Below are positions 11,103-23,900 of a stretch of 64,000 bases of DNA, piece by piece. The DNA is from Typha latifolia. Lineage: Eukaryota; Streptophyta; Magnoliopsida; Poales; Typhaceae. The notes under the pieces are model-generated. The model did no database searches and was not told where the DNA came from. It saw only the letters and a program-made list of their open reading frames with translations. Positions within the stretch are counted from its first letter, which is position 1. Every line of letters begins with the position of its first letter. Location of the stretch: the NCBI GenBank assembly GCA_019914945.1, contig CM034111.1, positions 62,001 through 126,000 of the forward strand, in the 5' to 3' direction. A program made the position numbers and the translations under genes.

Positions 11103-12258
11103 ATGAGCTGTTGCTCAATGCTCGCCGCCCTCTTCAAGAAAGCCCGCTCCCTCCTTGCCCCTCCACCCCTTAAACCCTCCTACTCCATGGACGATGGCAC
11201 CGCCCTCAATACCCTCTATACCAGACTCTGCATTATCGGAAGCGGCCCCGCTGCTCACACGGCCGCGATCTACGCTGCCCGCGCCGAGCTGAAGCCCATC
11301 CTCTTTGAGGGATGGCTGGCCAACGACATCGCCGCTGGTGGCCAGCTCACCACCACCACGGACGTCGAAAACTTCCCCGGTTTCCCCGACGGCATCCTCG
11401 GCACCGACCTCATGGATCGATGCCGCGCCCAATCCCTCCGCTTCGGCACCCACATTCTCTCCGAGACGGTCACCTCCGTCGACTTCTCTTCCTGCCCTTT
11501 CCACGTCATCTCCGACTCCACCATCGTCGAGGCCGACGCCGTCGTCGTCGCAACCGGCGCCGTCGCCCGCCGCCTCCGCTTCCCAGGCGCCGAGCACTTC
11601 TGGAACCGCGGGATCTCTGCCTGCGCCGTGTGCGACGGCGCCGCCCCAATCTTCCGCGACCGCCCCATCGCCGTCATCGGAGGCGGCGACTCGGCCATGG
11701 AAGAGGCCAATTTCCTGTCCAAGTACGGGTCCAGAGTTTACATCGTCCACCGGCGGGACGTCTTCCGCGCATCCAAGATCATGCAGGCGAGGGCCATCGG
11801 AAACCCAAAGATCGAGATCCTGTGGAACTCGGAAATAGTGGAGGCGTACGGAGAGGGGAAGACGGGGCCCTTGGGCGGGGTGAAGATTAAGAACGTCGTC
11901 ACGGGGGAGATATCCGATCTGAAGGTGTCGGGGCTCTTCTTCGCCATCGGGCATGAGCCGGCTACCAAATTTCTCGGCGGGCAGCTGGAGGTTGACTCTG
12001 ATGGGTACATCGTGACGAAGCTCGGGACCACGCAGAGCAGCGTCAAAGGTGTATTTGCTGCCGGGGACGTGCAGGACAAGAAGTATCGCCAGGCCATCAC
12101 AGCAGCCGGATCAGGTGTGAACTAATATTGAGATAATTTCCTTTACTACTCTTTTTGGTTCTTTTGGACATAAAATAATTGTTGAATGCGTTGCAGGATG
12201 CATGGCTGCTCTGGACGCTGAGCACTACCTGCAGGAGATTGAAGGTCGAGAGGATTGA
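11103..12258 (+). CDS. NTR: NADPH-dependent thioredoxin reductase (NTRA/NTRB type)
   Basis: This flavoenzyme passes electrons from NADPH to h-type thioredoxins in cytosol and mitochondria. There are two exons, 11103-12114 and 12197-12258, joined at TCAG/GT...AG with matching phase, giving 357 residues ending in the [12 protein letters not shown] tail. The FAD-binding motif [12 protein letters not shown] lies near residues 41-52, the redox-active pair CAVCDG near 175-180, the NADPH-binding motif [12 protein letters not shown] near 193-204 with the HRRD cluster after it, and the second FAD motif [11 protein letters not shown] near 318-328. About 39 residues, basic and serine-rich, precede the first FAD motif. 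This fits a mitochondrial presequence, and a second in-frame ATG at 11187 could give a cytosolic form, as known for plant NTRs. The C-terminal thioredoxin domain of chloroplast NTRC is absent. Confidence 0.95.
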
Positions 12259-14019
12259 CTAATAATAATACCTCTAAAACATGTCTTTGGGTGGTCCAGG
12301 CTTCTCGCACGTTCAAACGCATACAAAACGATGTACCTAATACCTTGCTTGTGCTCGAACTTGTATTATTAGAAAATTGTCTTTATTCAGACAAGTCTGT
12401 GATGCCATAATCTAGCCTTATCCTAGCCTGCCGTCCATTTATTTTTGCCTCATCAATTTCACCAATCTTCTCTTCCATCATTTCTATTATTATTTGCTAA
12501 TAGCTCCTCTGTATTGCGAGCCGGCCCTAACTTCCGGAAAGGGTATTCTTTTCTTCACCTTATGCATATATATGCATGTCTCTTTCCAGGAACAACTAGC
12601 TTTTCGTATCTCCACCACTTGGATTCTTTCTTGACCTTTTTGCATGTCTCTGTGTCTCTTTGCTCTTTGCTTTTTGCTAGACATAATCTACCGATTATGC
12701 TTCTTGACCTTACGACATGTATACATCACGAGTTCTTAACCTTATGCAAGTTTTCTTCATATTTGTGCTTCCAAGAATTCCACGGTCACATGATGTACCA
12801 GTACGACAAGATCCCCGTGATTATAAATTGTGAAATATTTTTTATTATCTCTGTACATTCAGCATAGCTATAGCTGTAAAAGTATTTATATTTACCACAC
12901 AACAGATAAGAAATAATTACACACGCACACGAAATAACAAATAGAGAGAACGTCAGATGGTTGTTATACTCTCTATATACTGCTTTCCTCTTTCTGATTG
13001 GAAGAATGGCTTTATAATTTCAAAAAGTCCCAAAGTTGCAACCATCATGCAATTACGCAAAAGTGGAATGTGCAATCTCTTTTCCTATCAGTGTACTGAA
13101 GGCAGAAACCTTCTTTCTAGACTTTGTACTTGGAAAAAGGATGTGGAGAATCTTGCAGTCCCATGCCAATATCTTTTGGCCAGTTCCCCTTCCACACTCA
13201 TTAAATGACAGTCTAACTGCTCCCTTCCTTTTTTCATTTAACCCTGCTGCTCTATTCTCCCCCCCAACCCCCCACTCCCCTGATCAGGTCGACTGAGCTA
13301 GTCAGAGCTTCCGTTACTTGCTTGTCACAACACCTTCCCTTCCCTTCCCCATCAAATTAAACTAGGGTTCGACACCTAGGTAGCATCAGCCTTTTGGTGT
13401 ACCCTATTAGTACAACTAGTACTTCTCTTCGGATTTATAAATCAGAAACTCAGGCAAACAGGATTACATGCAATTCACATGACAAATATTGAGAGCCTAG
13501 CCTTGTGAGGACTGAGGCATGAATGAATGTCCAAATGATATAATATCAAATCAATATAGCTCAGGCGGATGGTTAATTAGTAGGATATTTTTTTCATGTA
13601 GTTCGGATTGCATACATAAGTACTATGTACCAAGGTCTAAACAGGAGGGGGAAAGTACTCTAAATGAGAAAAAGAAACTTTTTTCTGCAATAAATGACAT
13701 ACCAGATCACACGACGGCAAGCAAGAGATCTAAAAAAATATAAATAAGAGATGAAAAGGAAAATATCTGGAACATAAATCATTAGAGATGACGGCCGGCT
13801 TCTCAAGAATACATTCATCTCACATTATTCCCCACGAATTCCCACTCTTAAGTCACTCCTTAACACAATTAATCCACTTGATATTGAAACTGACAAGTGA
13901 GTGACACCAGAGGACCTCTTCCATGTAACCAAACAGATTGATGGCATCATGGCGATCTAACATCCCCAAAAACATGGCCAGGAGGATAACGCCTTGTAAT
14001 AGTAGCTGACAAGAGTAAA
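12259..14019. other. Convergent intergenic region between NTR and AHL
   Basis: This holds the 3' flanks of two convergent genes. Open frames at 12445-12867 and elsewhere have no recognisable domain or codon bias. Pyrimidine-rich tracts (for example the CCTTC repeats near 13335) are present. Nothing else could be supported. Confidence 0.5.
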
Positions 14020-15030
14020 TCAAAAGGGTGGCCTAACACCACCACTCCAACCACCAAAAGCATCGCCTGGAAAATGGTAACTCCCCACATTCCCAGCCAG
14101 ATTATAGAACGAAACACCACCACCACCACCGCCGCCGCCGCCGCCACTCCCACCACCATCAACACCAGTGACCCCCGAAGACTGCGATGCTGCCGGTTGA
14201 TGCCCTTGCCCTCTTCCAACCACCTCCCCAGCAACAGCAGCAGCCGCCGCCGCCGCCTCCTCCTCTTCCCCCTCCAATGGCAGCCTCTCGTACACCGCCG
14301 TCGCGAACGACGCCACCATCAGTACCACTGGCCCCGCCGCCATCAGCGGCCCAACTACGTTCCCACCCACCACCTGCCCCTGCCCACCGGCAAGGAACAC
14401 TGCCAGACCGCCGGCACCTGGAGGTGCCGGCGGCGGAAGCACCGTCCCAGTCAAGGAGAGAATCTCAAACCTCCCCCTTAATGTTGCCACCACGCTACCC
14501 GGCGGCGACGCCCCCGGCTGACGTAGCGCCACGTTGGTCACCGCACCGCTGCCACTGAGGACGCAGACGCCGCGCCCGCGCCGCCTCGCGTACTCGGAGA
14601 CCCACTCTACCACGTCGGAACCGCTGGAGATCTCCAGCACGTGCGACCGGAGGGCGTTGGGGCTGTCGCGCGTAACTATGATGGGGGGCTTCGGCTTGTT
14701 CTTGGAGCCCGCTGGGCGGCCACGTGGGCGGCGGGTGGGACCGCCCGAGCCGCCGGCCGCGGCGGTGGAGGTGGATGGTTGGTCGGAGGCAGGGACAGCT
14801 TCGTCGGAGGAGGTGGAGGAGGGCTTCGGCTTGTTCTCTGTGGAGTGGTTGGATTGATTTGGTGGCACGTGGGTCGACGATGGCGGCAGCAAAGGTCCAG
14901 CTTGCGATGATGACTGTGGAGGGCGGAGAAGGTGGTGGAGGTAGCCGGACGCACCTCCGCCGCTTCCGCTGCCGTGCTCCATTCCGGGCATCGACGGAAC
15001 ATCAACTCGCTCCCACCACTTGCTGGCCAT
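14020..15030 (-). CDS. AHL: AT-hook motif nuclear-localized (AHL) protein, one AT-hook plus PPC domain
   Basis: This is an intronless 336-residue DNA-binding regulator. AHL proteins bind the minor groove of AT-rich DNA, form trimers through the PPC (DUF296) domain and modulate chromatin, growth and flowering. A low-complexity N-terminus (Gly, Ser, Pro, with a short His pair) precedes a single AT-hook, [17 protein letters not shown] (about residues 101-117). The PPC domain follows from [11 protein letters not shown] (about 131) to about 245, including [10 protein letters not shown]. The C-terminus has alanine and glycine runs and ends in the GGVRPPF tail typical of the single-hook, intronless clade (the clade containing AHL15-29 of Arabidopsis). 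The ATG at 15030 is the first in frame and gives the usual MASKWW-type start. The alanine, glycine and acidic runs (about 250-310) are encoded by trinucleotide repeats and are likely to vary in length. The exact orthologue cannot be fixed. Confidence 0.95.
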   Translation of the reverse strand: MASKWWERVDVPSMPGMEHGSGSGGGASGYLHHLLRPPQSSSQAGPLLPPSSTHVPPNQSNHSTENKPKPSSTSSDEAVPASDQPSTSTAAAGGSGGPTRRPRGRPAGSKNKPKPPIIVTRDSPNALRSHVLEISSGSDVVEWVSEYARRRGRGVCVLSGSGAVTNVALRQPGASPPGSVVATLRGRFEILSLTGTVLPPPAPPGAGGLAVFLAGGQGQVVGGNVVGPLMAAGPVVLMVASFATAVYERLPLEGEEEEAAAAAAAVAGEVVGRGQGHQPAASQSSGVTGVDGGGSGGGGGGGGGGVSFYNLAGNVGSYHFPGDAFGGWSGGVRPPF

Positions 15031-15597
15031 CTTTTCTATTTCACTTTCTTCTCTCTTATCACTACTCTAGCTCTAGCTCTAATTAATCGGAACAGCTAAA
15101 CATCACACCAAGATCTCATCTTCGTTTTTGGGGAGTATCCCGAAAGTAATCCCAACCAGAACGATGCCGCCGCTTTTATTTCCTTTTCTTCCTCTATTAG
15201 ATAGTATTTGGTGAATCCCTTTGTTGTAGCACCGATTGAAGCACTTGGGAAGATAGAATAGTGGTAAGGGCATAGGAAAAAGAGGAAAAAGAAAAAATAC
15301 CTACCACTCCCTCTTTAGGTTCACTGTTCTTCACCACCCTTTTAGCATATCTACTCCAACGTGACCAAAGAAATGATTAGCACCCCCTCAGACCACTACT
15401 CTAAAACCAGCAAAAGAAACCCTTTAAGATTAGAACTTTGAAGGAAAAAAAAAAGCAGAGATCAATACAAGACTAAGACTGCACCTTTACCCCGATGCTG
15501 CTGGGGATATATAAGCAGCAGGGACAGAGCCAGCATAAGAAAGTGCGACTGAGCGCTTCTGCTATATATGGAGATAAGGTCACTTATACACCAGATG

Positions 15598-15599
<2 letters not shown>

Positions 15600-15641
<42 letters not shown>
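15600..15641. repeat. (GA)n microsatellite
   Basis: An uninterrupted GA dinucleotide run of about 21 units lies roughly 570 bp upstream of the AHL start codon. Confidence 0.95.
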
Positions 15642-15642
<1 letters not shown>

Positions 15643-16703
15643 AGTGGGGATTCTGATTTCTGAGAGGTGCGATATGAAGAACAGATGGTGGAAAGCGTGC
15701 ATAGGGGTAGTAAAGCAGATCTATGCAGTAGCATATGGGAAGACAAAAGAGAGTGTATTCAATAAAGAAGGCAAATTTTTACTCTTATTAATTTTGTTCT
15801 TGTAGTTATACAGTAATGGAGGAAGCTACATAAAATAATGGAAGTTCATATATCATAGTATTATATTACACACAAGTCAAATATTTTGTAGGCCTAGCTA
15901 GAGCTGTTACTTTTATTGGTGAACAACATGAGAAATAAGTTGTTGTCATTATCTACTATGTTATCAGACAAAGTAGAGGTTTAAAATAATGCAACCGGCA
16001 AGTCGACATAACGGAAGGAAAAAAAGAGAGAGTAAAAAATACACTTGAAAAGTCCAATGATGTATATAAATTGTTCCTTATATCTCTACTTTTTCAATTA
16101 GGTTATCTTAATTTTGTGATTATTTTGCTAAATTAGGTAGGAATTACTGTTCTGATATTATAATCTGTAGGATTGTGTGCCCTTATTAATTTGTCTCTCG
16201 GCCTACTACAGAAAATTGCAGTATATTTTAGGATTACTGATTGGTTCTGCATAAATCTTCTAACCTTAATTTAAGCGGAGCTTCTATATATGATGCCTTA
16301 ACTTCTTTTTTTCTTTTGTTTTTTCTTATGTATACTGTTTTGTTGTTTTGTTCCTATAAAACGGTGATATCGATAAATTAGTCACCTTGCATTCTAATGG
16401 CTTGCATTTGTATCACCGGAAGTTACTCTCCTTTAATGAGGGTCAAACAGCGGCTAGAGACCCTCTGTGGCATACCTGTTTAATTTAGAACGCAGTTTAT
16501 TCTCTTTTGCATCTTCTGGAGTTTTTGTAATTAACAAACATGCTCATTACTTCTGGGATATATCGTCATATATACGAGTAAGTAGACAGCGATAGGTCGT
16601 GCTTCGAATTAGAGTTTTCATTGGGTTAAGCTTTGCGATTATATATATAGTATCATAAGTTGAGTAATTTATTGACCGTGCGTGCATTCATTGAATCTGG
16701 AAT

Positions 16704-16820
<117 letters not shown>

Positions 16821-17185
16821 AGTTTTCCTTTTCCTAAAGAACAAACAATTAATTCTTAGGTAAAACTACAACTCAAAGGAAAAAGGAAGATGAAGAAGAA
16901 GCAGAAATTGTTCCTAGATTTGAAATATATTTAAGGTATCATCCACCACAAGGGCCAATCAAACTAGTTCTGGAAACTCATCTAATTCCAAATGTTTACC
17001 CAACTCAAAAGTACTGGGTGGGAACGCATTACATGGAGGGTACACATGACTATGTCGTATCACATTTGTGATTTCATCCAACTAAGAAAGCTGCCGTAAG
17101 TCAGCAATGATGCTGATGAGATGAATGATTAATCGTTGGATTTATTGTGATACGGAGATTTCAGTAAGGATAGAGAGAGATAGCC

Positions 17186-17228
17186 CTTCTTCTTCTTCTT
17201 CTTCTTCTTCTTCTTCTTCTTCTTCTTC
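17186..17228. repeat. (TTC)n microsatellite
   Basis: About 14 uninterrupted TTC/CTT units. Confidence 0.95.
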
Positions 17229-17927
17229 AAAATTAATTAGAAATGAGCCCACGTTCTCGCAACAACGACACAGCCTCAGGCCCACAGAACCCGACACTCC
17301 TTTCATGTGGGCGGGCTTCGTTACGCTTATGAGTTATGACCTATGACTTATCCAATTTTAAATTACCAAAATGCCCCGCATCCCCCAACTTTGGTCGACC
17401 AAAGGAATGGGGTTTAATCACGTGAGGTCGGTCAACAAGTCAAAATTGTGCGATTTCCCAATCGTACAGCTGTCAGACACGTGGTGATCGCTTAGGTTTA
17501 TTGGGACTCGGTCAACCTTATCTCTGTATTCTTTGGCACCTCGACCTCCCCCTCCCCCTCCAGCCTAGAGGCCATCCGCTGTCTCCCATCAAACAGGAAA
17601 TGCTCCTATAATGAAAGTTACGTACGTAACGTAATTAATAAAAAAAAACAATAATTAATACTCTACCTTAATGACTGCTTGCTATAGATTGCTCTGTGTA
17701 AATAAAATTAAACAAAGAAAGAGGACTCATGCATGCTTTACGAGCTAAGCTTATAAATTAATAGATCTTAACAACTCCCTCGCTGAGCACTACGCGGGCG
17801 GGCGGAAAGAAATTACATTCCGTTCTAGATCTCTCTTTACACATGAAAATAAAGATCAAGAGTGGTGCTTAACCTTGAAGGTGCAGGCATAATCGAGCTA
17901 GCAAAGTGCTGCTACCAAAAGGAAAAA

Positions 17928-17928
<1 letters not shown>

Positions 17929-17989
<61 letters not shown>
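17929..17989. repeat. (TA)n microsatellite
   Basis: About 30 uninterrupted TA units, the longest TA run in the window. Shorter ones lie at about 921-946, 2984-3011, 7876-7895, 10183-10206, 19483-19502, 25794-25820, 26226-26247 and 63488-63510. Confidence 0.97.
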
Positions 17990-17992
<3 letters not shown>

Positions 17993-18384
17993 GAGATGTA
18001 TGTGGGAACCAATATTGGAGAAGCTAATATATATAATTAATTGTAGCAAGTTGTGGATTATTATATATATATATATGTATATGGGGAGCGGCGGGGGTCG
18101 GTGGTGGGAAACCATGTGCTTCCAATCCCCCCACCCCACCCCCCCCGTACTTGTCGTGTTCCTCCACCCATCTAATCTAATATGCATTGCATCCGTTCAT
18201 TGGCATAAGACGTCGAAGATCCCTAAACTTTAATCGATCGTGCTGGCTTTAAACTTAATAAATTCTTCATCATTTTGGGCAAAGTAGATGGATAATTTAT
18301 TCAATGTGATAATTAGGAATTAATGATGCTGCCTCCCTCTTTCTTTCTTTGTCGATCTAATTAACGTGGGTCATGCATGCCGCG

Positions 18385-18414
18385 CAAGTGCAAGTGCAAG
18401 TGCAAGTGCAAGTG
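18385..18414. repeat. Hexanucleotide tandem repeat (CAAGTG)5
   Basis: Five perfect CAAGTG units. Confidence 0.95.
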
Positions 18415-18451
18415 CCTTTTTATTTTGTAAGGTCAATAGTTTAATTTAGCA

Positions 18452-18455
<4 letters not shown>

Positions 18456-18487
<32 letters not shown>
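18456..18487. repeat. (TC)n microsatellite
   Basis: An uninterrupted TC run of about 16 units. Confidence 0.95.
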
Positions 18488-18490
<3 letters not shown>

Positions 18491-19425
18491 GCAGATTTAA
18501 ATGGTGATGCATGCATGGATGCTGTTTTGTTCCAGCCACGTGGGGTACACTAATTCGTGGAAGCCGGGAGAGGCACGTGGAGGCAGCACTACAGTGCCAA
18601 ACCAACTAGGTATCGGCCGGCTTGGCTTGGCTTGGGTTGGTCCCAGGCTTCACCTTCACGTGTTCATGCCGGCTTCATTAATTAAATTCCAAATTTTCAT
18701 TTCGGCCAGATATTATAACTCTTTTATGAAAAGGTACTAATTTAGTAGTATATAATGTACACATCCTTGAATTTGGATTTCTCTCAATCAAATGTTAATT
18801 GCTGCTTGCCAGGTACGTAGTAGTAATTGGAAGAGGGCATGCAGGAGCCCCACTTGCTGCCACCCCACCTCCTTCGACACGTCTTGTCAAAAATAAATTT
18901 TAAATTATCAAATACTGTCACTTATTGGTTCTAATAGAAACCTATATGCTTATGCATGTTTAAAATGAGATAGATAATGATCCACATAAATGGATAATTT
19001 AATTTTGTCATAATGTTATTTATACGTCGTTGTCTGATGGAGAAATATACTTGGAAGTACTACAACGAGAGCGTGACAGTACTATTTGGATCAACGATGT
19101 GGTGTTATGTAATGGGATAAAAACATATCGTACGTCGTCCATGGTTAAATGTGCAATTAACTTGCATTGCATACTAGAACAGCAAAGTTGCTTGTGCGAA
19201 GTTAGTTGGCAAGCCAGCAAGGTCTTCTTCTTCACCCGATGATATCTATGAATTGATGAATAAGCAATATTGGCCGTTTGCTGCAGCTTTGTTGTCTGGT
19301 TACCAGAATAAAAAAGAGTAGCTTAGGCCTTTCTAACTGCCCCCATTGATCGCAGTACGTACGTACGATTTCTTGCAAGTGATTTTCTTGTACGTACCAT
19401 GCATCTCCTCGATCGATCTCGCAAG

Positions 19426-19449
19426 GTCAACGTCAACGTCAAGGCCAAC
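19426..19449. repeat. Hexanucleotide tandem repeat (GTCAAC)4, imperfect
   Basis: Two perfect GTCAAC units are followed by GTCAAG and GCCAAC. Confidence 0.85.
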
Positions 19450-20986
19450 GTGTTCCGATCGACAACGTACGTACAGCAATATATATATATATATATATAT
19501 ATAGGTAGGTAGGTCCTCCTCAATGCAATTAATCTTCTAATACAAGCAATGGACATATGAATGCTCTTCTTATTACAGACTAAGCCCATTAATGCAAGTA
19601 CTGAGCTTACCCTGTTGCAAATGAACGCGCCAAGATGTATTAGCTAGTCAATATCCCTGCACGTCATCTTCATCCAATAAGAAAGAAATTAAAAGGAGGA
19701 AATTATAAGAGCTTCTCTCACCCGAGGTTATGTTTACTGTCTGATGTTTGCTGCTCTCCAACAGATATCGGAAAGAAATTAAGAAGCTATCATGATTCAT
19801 GGCTAGTTACCTCCTATTCCGTATATGTTGGGTTCTTCGGCAGGGTTAGCCCATAGGAAGTAGGCCGAAGTTCCAGGCCACAGCCACAAGGCCAGGTTGC
19901 TATAAGATGTTAGAGTTGAAGATTGGAGATAGCCCATCTTAATTCTTTTATTTGGGTGGTCCAGTTCATGTCTACTTGTCTCTACTCTACTCTATTGTAG
20001 AACTGTACATAATTCAACGTAATGCCAGACGATCACAACCATCTACTGACTCTTGTCTTGTCTACTCTATTGGCAGGGGGGCAGAGACAAAAAAAATTTT
20101 TTAAAAAAAAAGTCTAGATGAAGCCCCCCTCTTGCTTCAAGCAATGGATGGGTGCATGGGTAGCACACTGATAGCAATTGATCATGGCATGTGCTTGAGA
20201 TACCAATACCATCACCAGATGGTCCAGTGCCCGCATGCCCCTTTCAGCCAGTGACAATGCTTTTCCTGAGGGATCGTTGTTGACCGGGAAAAAAAAGCAA
20301 GGTAATGAAATTTAGTCATCTCAACTTTTACGTGGATGAATGATGGATTAGGTCTATATTAGGAGGTAAGATCTTGCTAATCATTGGATCAGGCTTGTGC
20401 TAAATGTCATGCTGGCGTGGCAATATGGAGGAATAAACACTTCAACTGATTAAGAAGCTTCATAAATTTGGAGGAATAAACTATCATGATGGACGATGGG
20501 TCCTTTATCTTTCACTGCGTGTTTGGTTCTCAATAACTCTTTAGTGTTAGTTGCGGATATAAATGACACACAGAAATGTATATTATTGATGAAGTCAAAC
20601 AACAATTGAGAAACACACTGTTAGATTAAGAAGACGGCTTTTATACATATGCCACGAAGTAAACTAGGAAAGACGATTACAGACAAGTCACGGAGAACTT
20701 TAGCAGAGCAGACAATTAATGAGCTACTATCACTGGGGAAAGGACAACAGGACGTACAACTGTGTTGCATTTGCTAGACAGATAGACAACAGAGGCAGAC
20801 AGCAAGTTTAACGTTTTATTTAGATATCTTCAGCCAGAGCCAAAGACGGTAGACACCAAGGATGTCTCTTGCCAAGGATGGACCATCATTTTCTCTGACT
20901 TTCCTCCCTCTATTAAATTATTTGGAGAATCTTTATCATAATTCTGGCGAGCTTTGGGGAGGATATATCCAGAGAAGGGGCGCTGT

Positions 20987-23900
20987 TCAGGATGCAACCT
21001 TGGTGACGTCTTTGCTGGATCTGTTATATTTCATGTGACTCTTGACGAGCTGGCCAGCAGCAAGAGCAGAGAGGAGAGAGAGTTCCCCAGCTAGAACACC
21101 ACCAGCAACAATGGTGGCCAGAAGCCTGGCATTTGCCCCAGGGGTTTCCACGTTTGCACCTTTCACGCCTAGTAGCTCCAAACAGGCTGACTGAGAAGCC
21201 AGCTGTGTCCCACCTCCAACTGTACCCACCTGTAACGAGAACACCATGTTAACCAAGCAGATATTGATGATACAAAATGCAAAAGCTCAGATCCCTTAAT
21301 AAGACTGGGGTATGTTATTCGAGCACTGCAAGAATAGTTAAGAACATGATACAGATTGAGTTTACATAAATCCATGAGAATGAAGGTTCAGGCTACAACT
21401 TGCAGAATAATAAAGGGAATAGCTCTTAGCTTATTCTCGTGTCAAACTCTCTAGAGCATTAGTCTTCGATTAAATAAGCTTACCTTGCAACCTAGAAGAT
21501 CTGTTACACTACTTGGCCATGTAGATCATTTTATGGCAAGCCACAAATCCCCTTAGGCAGGAAATTGGCGCCAACTTTAGACGACTATAATCAGATTGAT
21601 TATTCTTTTAGAACCTACTTATCTTTCAGTTGTGCTCCAGCAGCCCAACTATCCACACCTTTCTGGGAGAAGATGATGATGATGATGACGATGACAAGAT
21701 GACAGCAGTACTAATTGCTCCTCCGCTCCTCTAGGATCCTGCCTTTATAATTTTATAAAATAGATCGACCAGCCAACTTAATTTTATATCAATTAAGCAC
21801 GTCCAAATCAAGGATGAAAACACAGATTCGAAACCCTTCAGAAAATAAGGCTATGACAAATTGAAACATATATCTAATTCATCCATATAATGTTTTGGGA
21901 TTTCCATCATACAACTTCTGTTATCCCAATATATTTTGCTCGGACTTAGTTTTGTAATCCCCTAGCCTCTGCCTAAAACGCTAGAACCCTTCTTTGTGTA
22001 GTCTTCATAATCAAAGTTTAGTAAATAATTTAGGGACATAATTCTTCCAAATTTCTTTAATATCTTCTTCTTTAACAAATTTGGCATTTAATTCTAATGT
22101 AGAGAAAATATATAAACATAAAAAAATTGGTAGGAGCAACTTATCAACAAGGAAAGATAACTATTGTCGTTTGGTAGGTAGATGTTGTACAAGAGTAACA
22201 ATGGAAAAACAAAAACAAGCCAGAAAACTACCTCAATGGATGGCATGGTCACAGAGACATGGAGATCGTCCGCATCATTCACAGCTTCCATCATGGTGAT
22301 GCAGTTAGAGCTCTCTATGTTTTGTGCAGGATCCTGACCAGTAGCAATGAAGATTGCAGACACAATGTTGCTAGCATGAGCATTAAAGCCTCCAAGAGAT
22401 CCAGCTACTGCTGACCCAGCAAGATTCTTGATCATATTGAGTTCCACGAGCGCTGCTACAGTGGTCTTTAGAACCTTCTTCACCACCTCACCCTTGATGA
22501 CTGCCTCACAAACCACCGACTTTCCGCGTCCTTCAATCCAATTTACAGCAGCTGGTTTCTTGTCCGAACAGAAGTTACCTGATTGATGGGGACAAAAAAA
22601 GGACAAAGCTAAAAGATACATTAACATAATTGTTCGAGAAACAAGTGGCTAGTAGAAGCAACTGCACATCTATTTATAGGTATATTGTCGTATACAGCGA
22701 AACTTCCATAAGAATAATTTCATCCGAACAGAAGTTAACTGATCGGTAGGGAACAAAACAAGATAAGTTCACATGATTGTTCGAGAAACAAGTCTCCAAT
22801 AGAACCGAGTATGCATCTATTTCTAGACATATTGTCGTATACATTGAAACTTCGAAAAGAATAACTGCATCTTAAAAAGAAACTATAGGATTGATTCAGG
22901 AAATTACTAAAATTATTTTAGAGTATATTACATGTAACCACGTAAGAGCAATGTACTGCTAATTGGCTCCGCATGCACAAGTGTGAGCTCATATGTGCAA
23001 CTAGCTTCTGATGCTCCTAGGCAAATTGTAGATAACTTAAGTAAAAAGTATAGCATGACGTAATACGCCAATCCCCATATATAACTGCTGATATGACAAG
23101 GATTCTTTGTGACCATATTGCAAGAAAACAGTCAGCAGTCCAGATGTAGAACTATTTTAATCACTTCTTCCCCCTCTTACCAATCTTTGATCTCTACTAA
23201 AATTCATTTTTTAAATCCTGACTGCTCATATACAGTAAGACAGCTAGAGTATGCTGTGGATGACTAGGAGACATTGCAAGTTGTATCAGTCTTCATGTTC
23301 TAGGATATAAATGAAATTAAATAGAAAAACATGATTAGTGCAAAGAAAATTTTCAAACAAATTTTTTTTTCTATTTATGAGCTAATAACATCTTTGAAAA
23401 ACTGGAAGCTTTGATTCTTGTCTCTAACTCTCGGCATTCTCAAAAATACAATAGGAGAAACCAACCTCCATATTGTGGCCTGCTGGCCTCTATAGCTGAT
23501 TTGTAAGTTGAAACATGATCCCACGTATAGTTTAAACTAAAAACACTGTTATCCTTATCTGATGACTATCAATATTTAAAGGAAGAGAGATATTATAGTC
23601 TGTAGATGGAAAATGAGCCAGCTGTATTAACACATATAAAAGAATCTAACCAGAGATACTGATCACGTCCATGTCTGGGAAGTCATCCTGCAGGTAATCC
23701 AAGACATTCTGGACACCCTTTGACACCATGTTCATTCCCATGGCATCTCCAGTGCTACAAGTAAGTCTCATGTATAGGTTCCTCCCAGCAAGTGCACATT
23801 GGACGCCCTGGAGCCTTGCAAATCTGCTGGACCTGCAGTCAGTTTAAGAACATATGGAGGTAATTTTCACCTGTACGGCAAACAAGCAATACAGCAGGTA

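Noticed and set aside
11115..11954. Long antisense and shifted frames over NTR, including a 279-codon minus-strand frame
   Set aside because: They mirror the GC-rich coding exon of NTR, whose frame carries all the enzyme motifs.
12445..12867. 140-codon open frame downstream of NTR
   Set aside because: No domain, skewed composition, and it lies in the 3' flank. It looks like a random open stretch.
13555..13615. tRNA- or SINE-like boxes (TAGCTCAGGCGG followed by AGTTCGGATTGC)
   Set aside because: The A-box-like motif is good, but the B-box is poor and no acceptor stem or poly(A) tail is visible. It could be chance.
18830..18855. A stretch resembling mature miR528 (TTGGAAGAGGGCATGCAGG)
   Set aside because: It differs from the monocot miR528 at the run of G residues and near the 3' end, and no complementary star arm was found within about 150 bases on either side, so no hairpin precursor can form.
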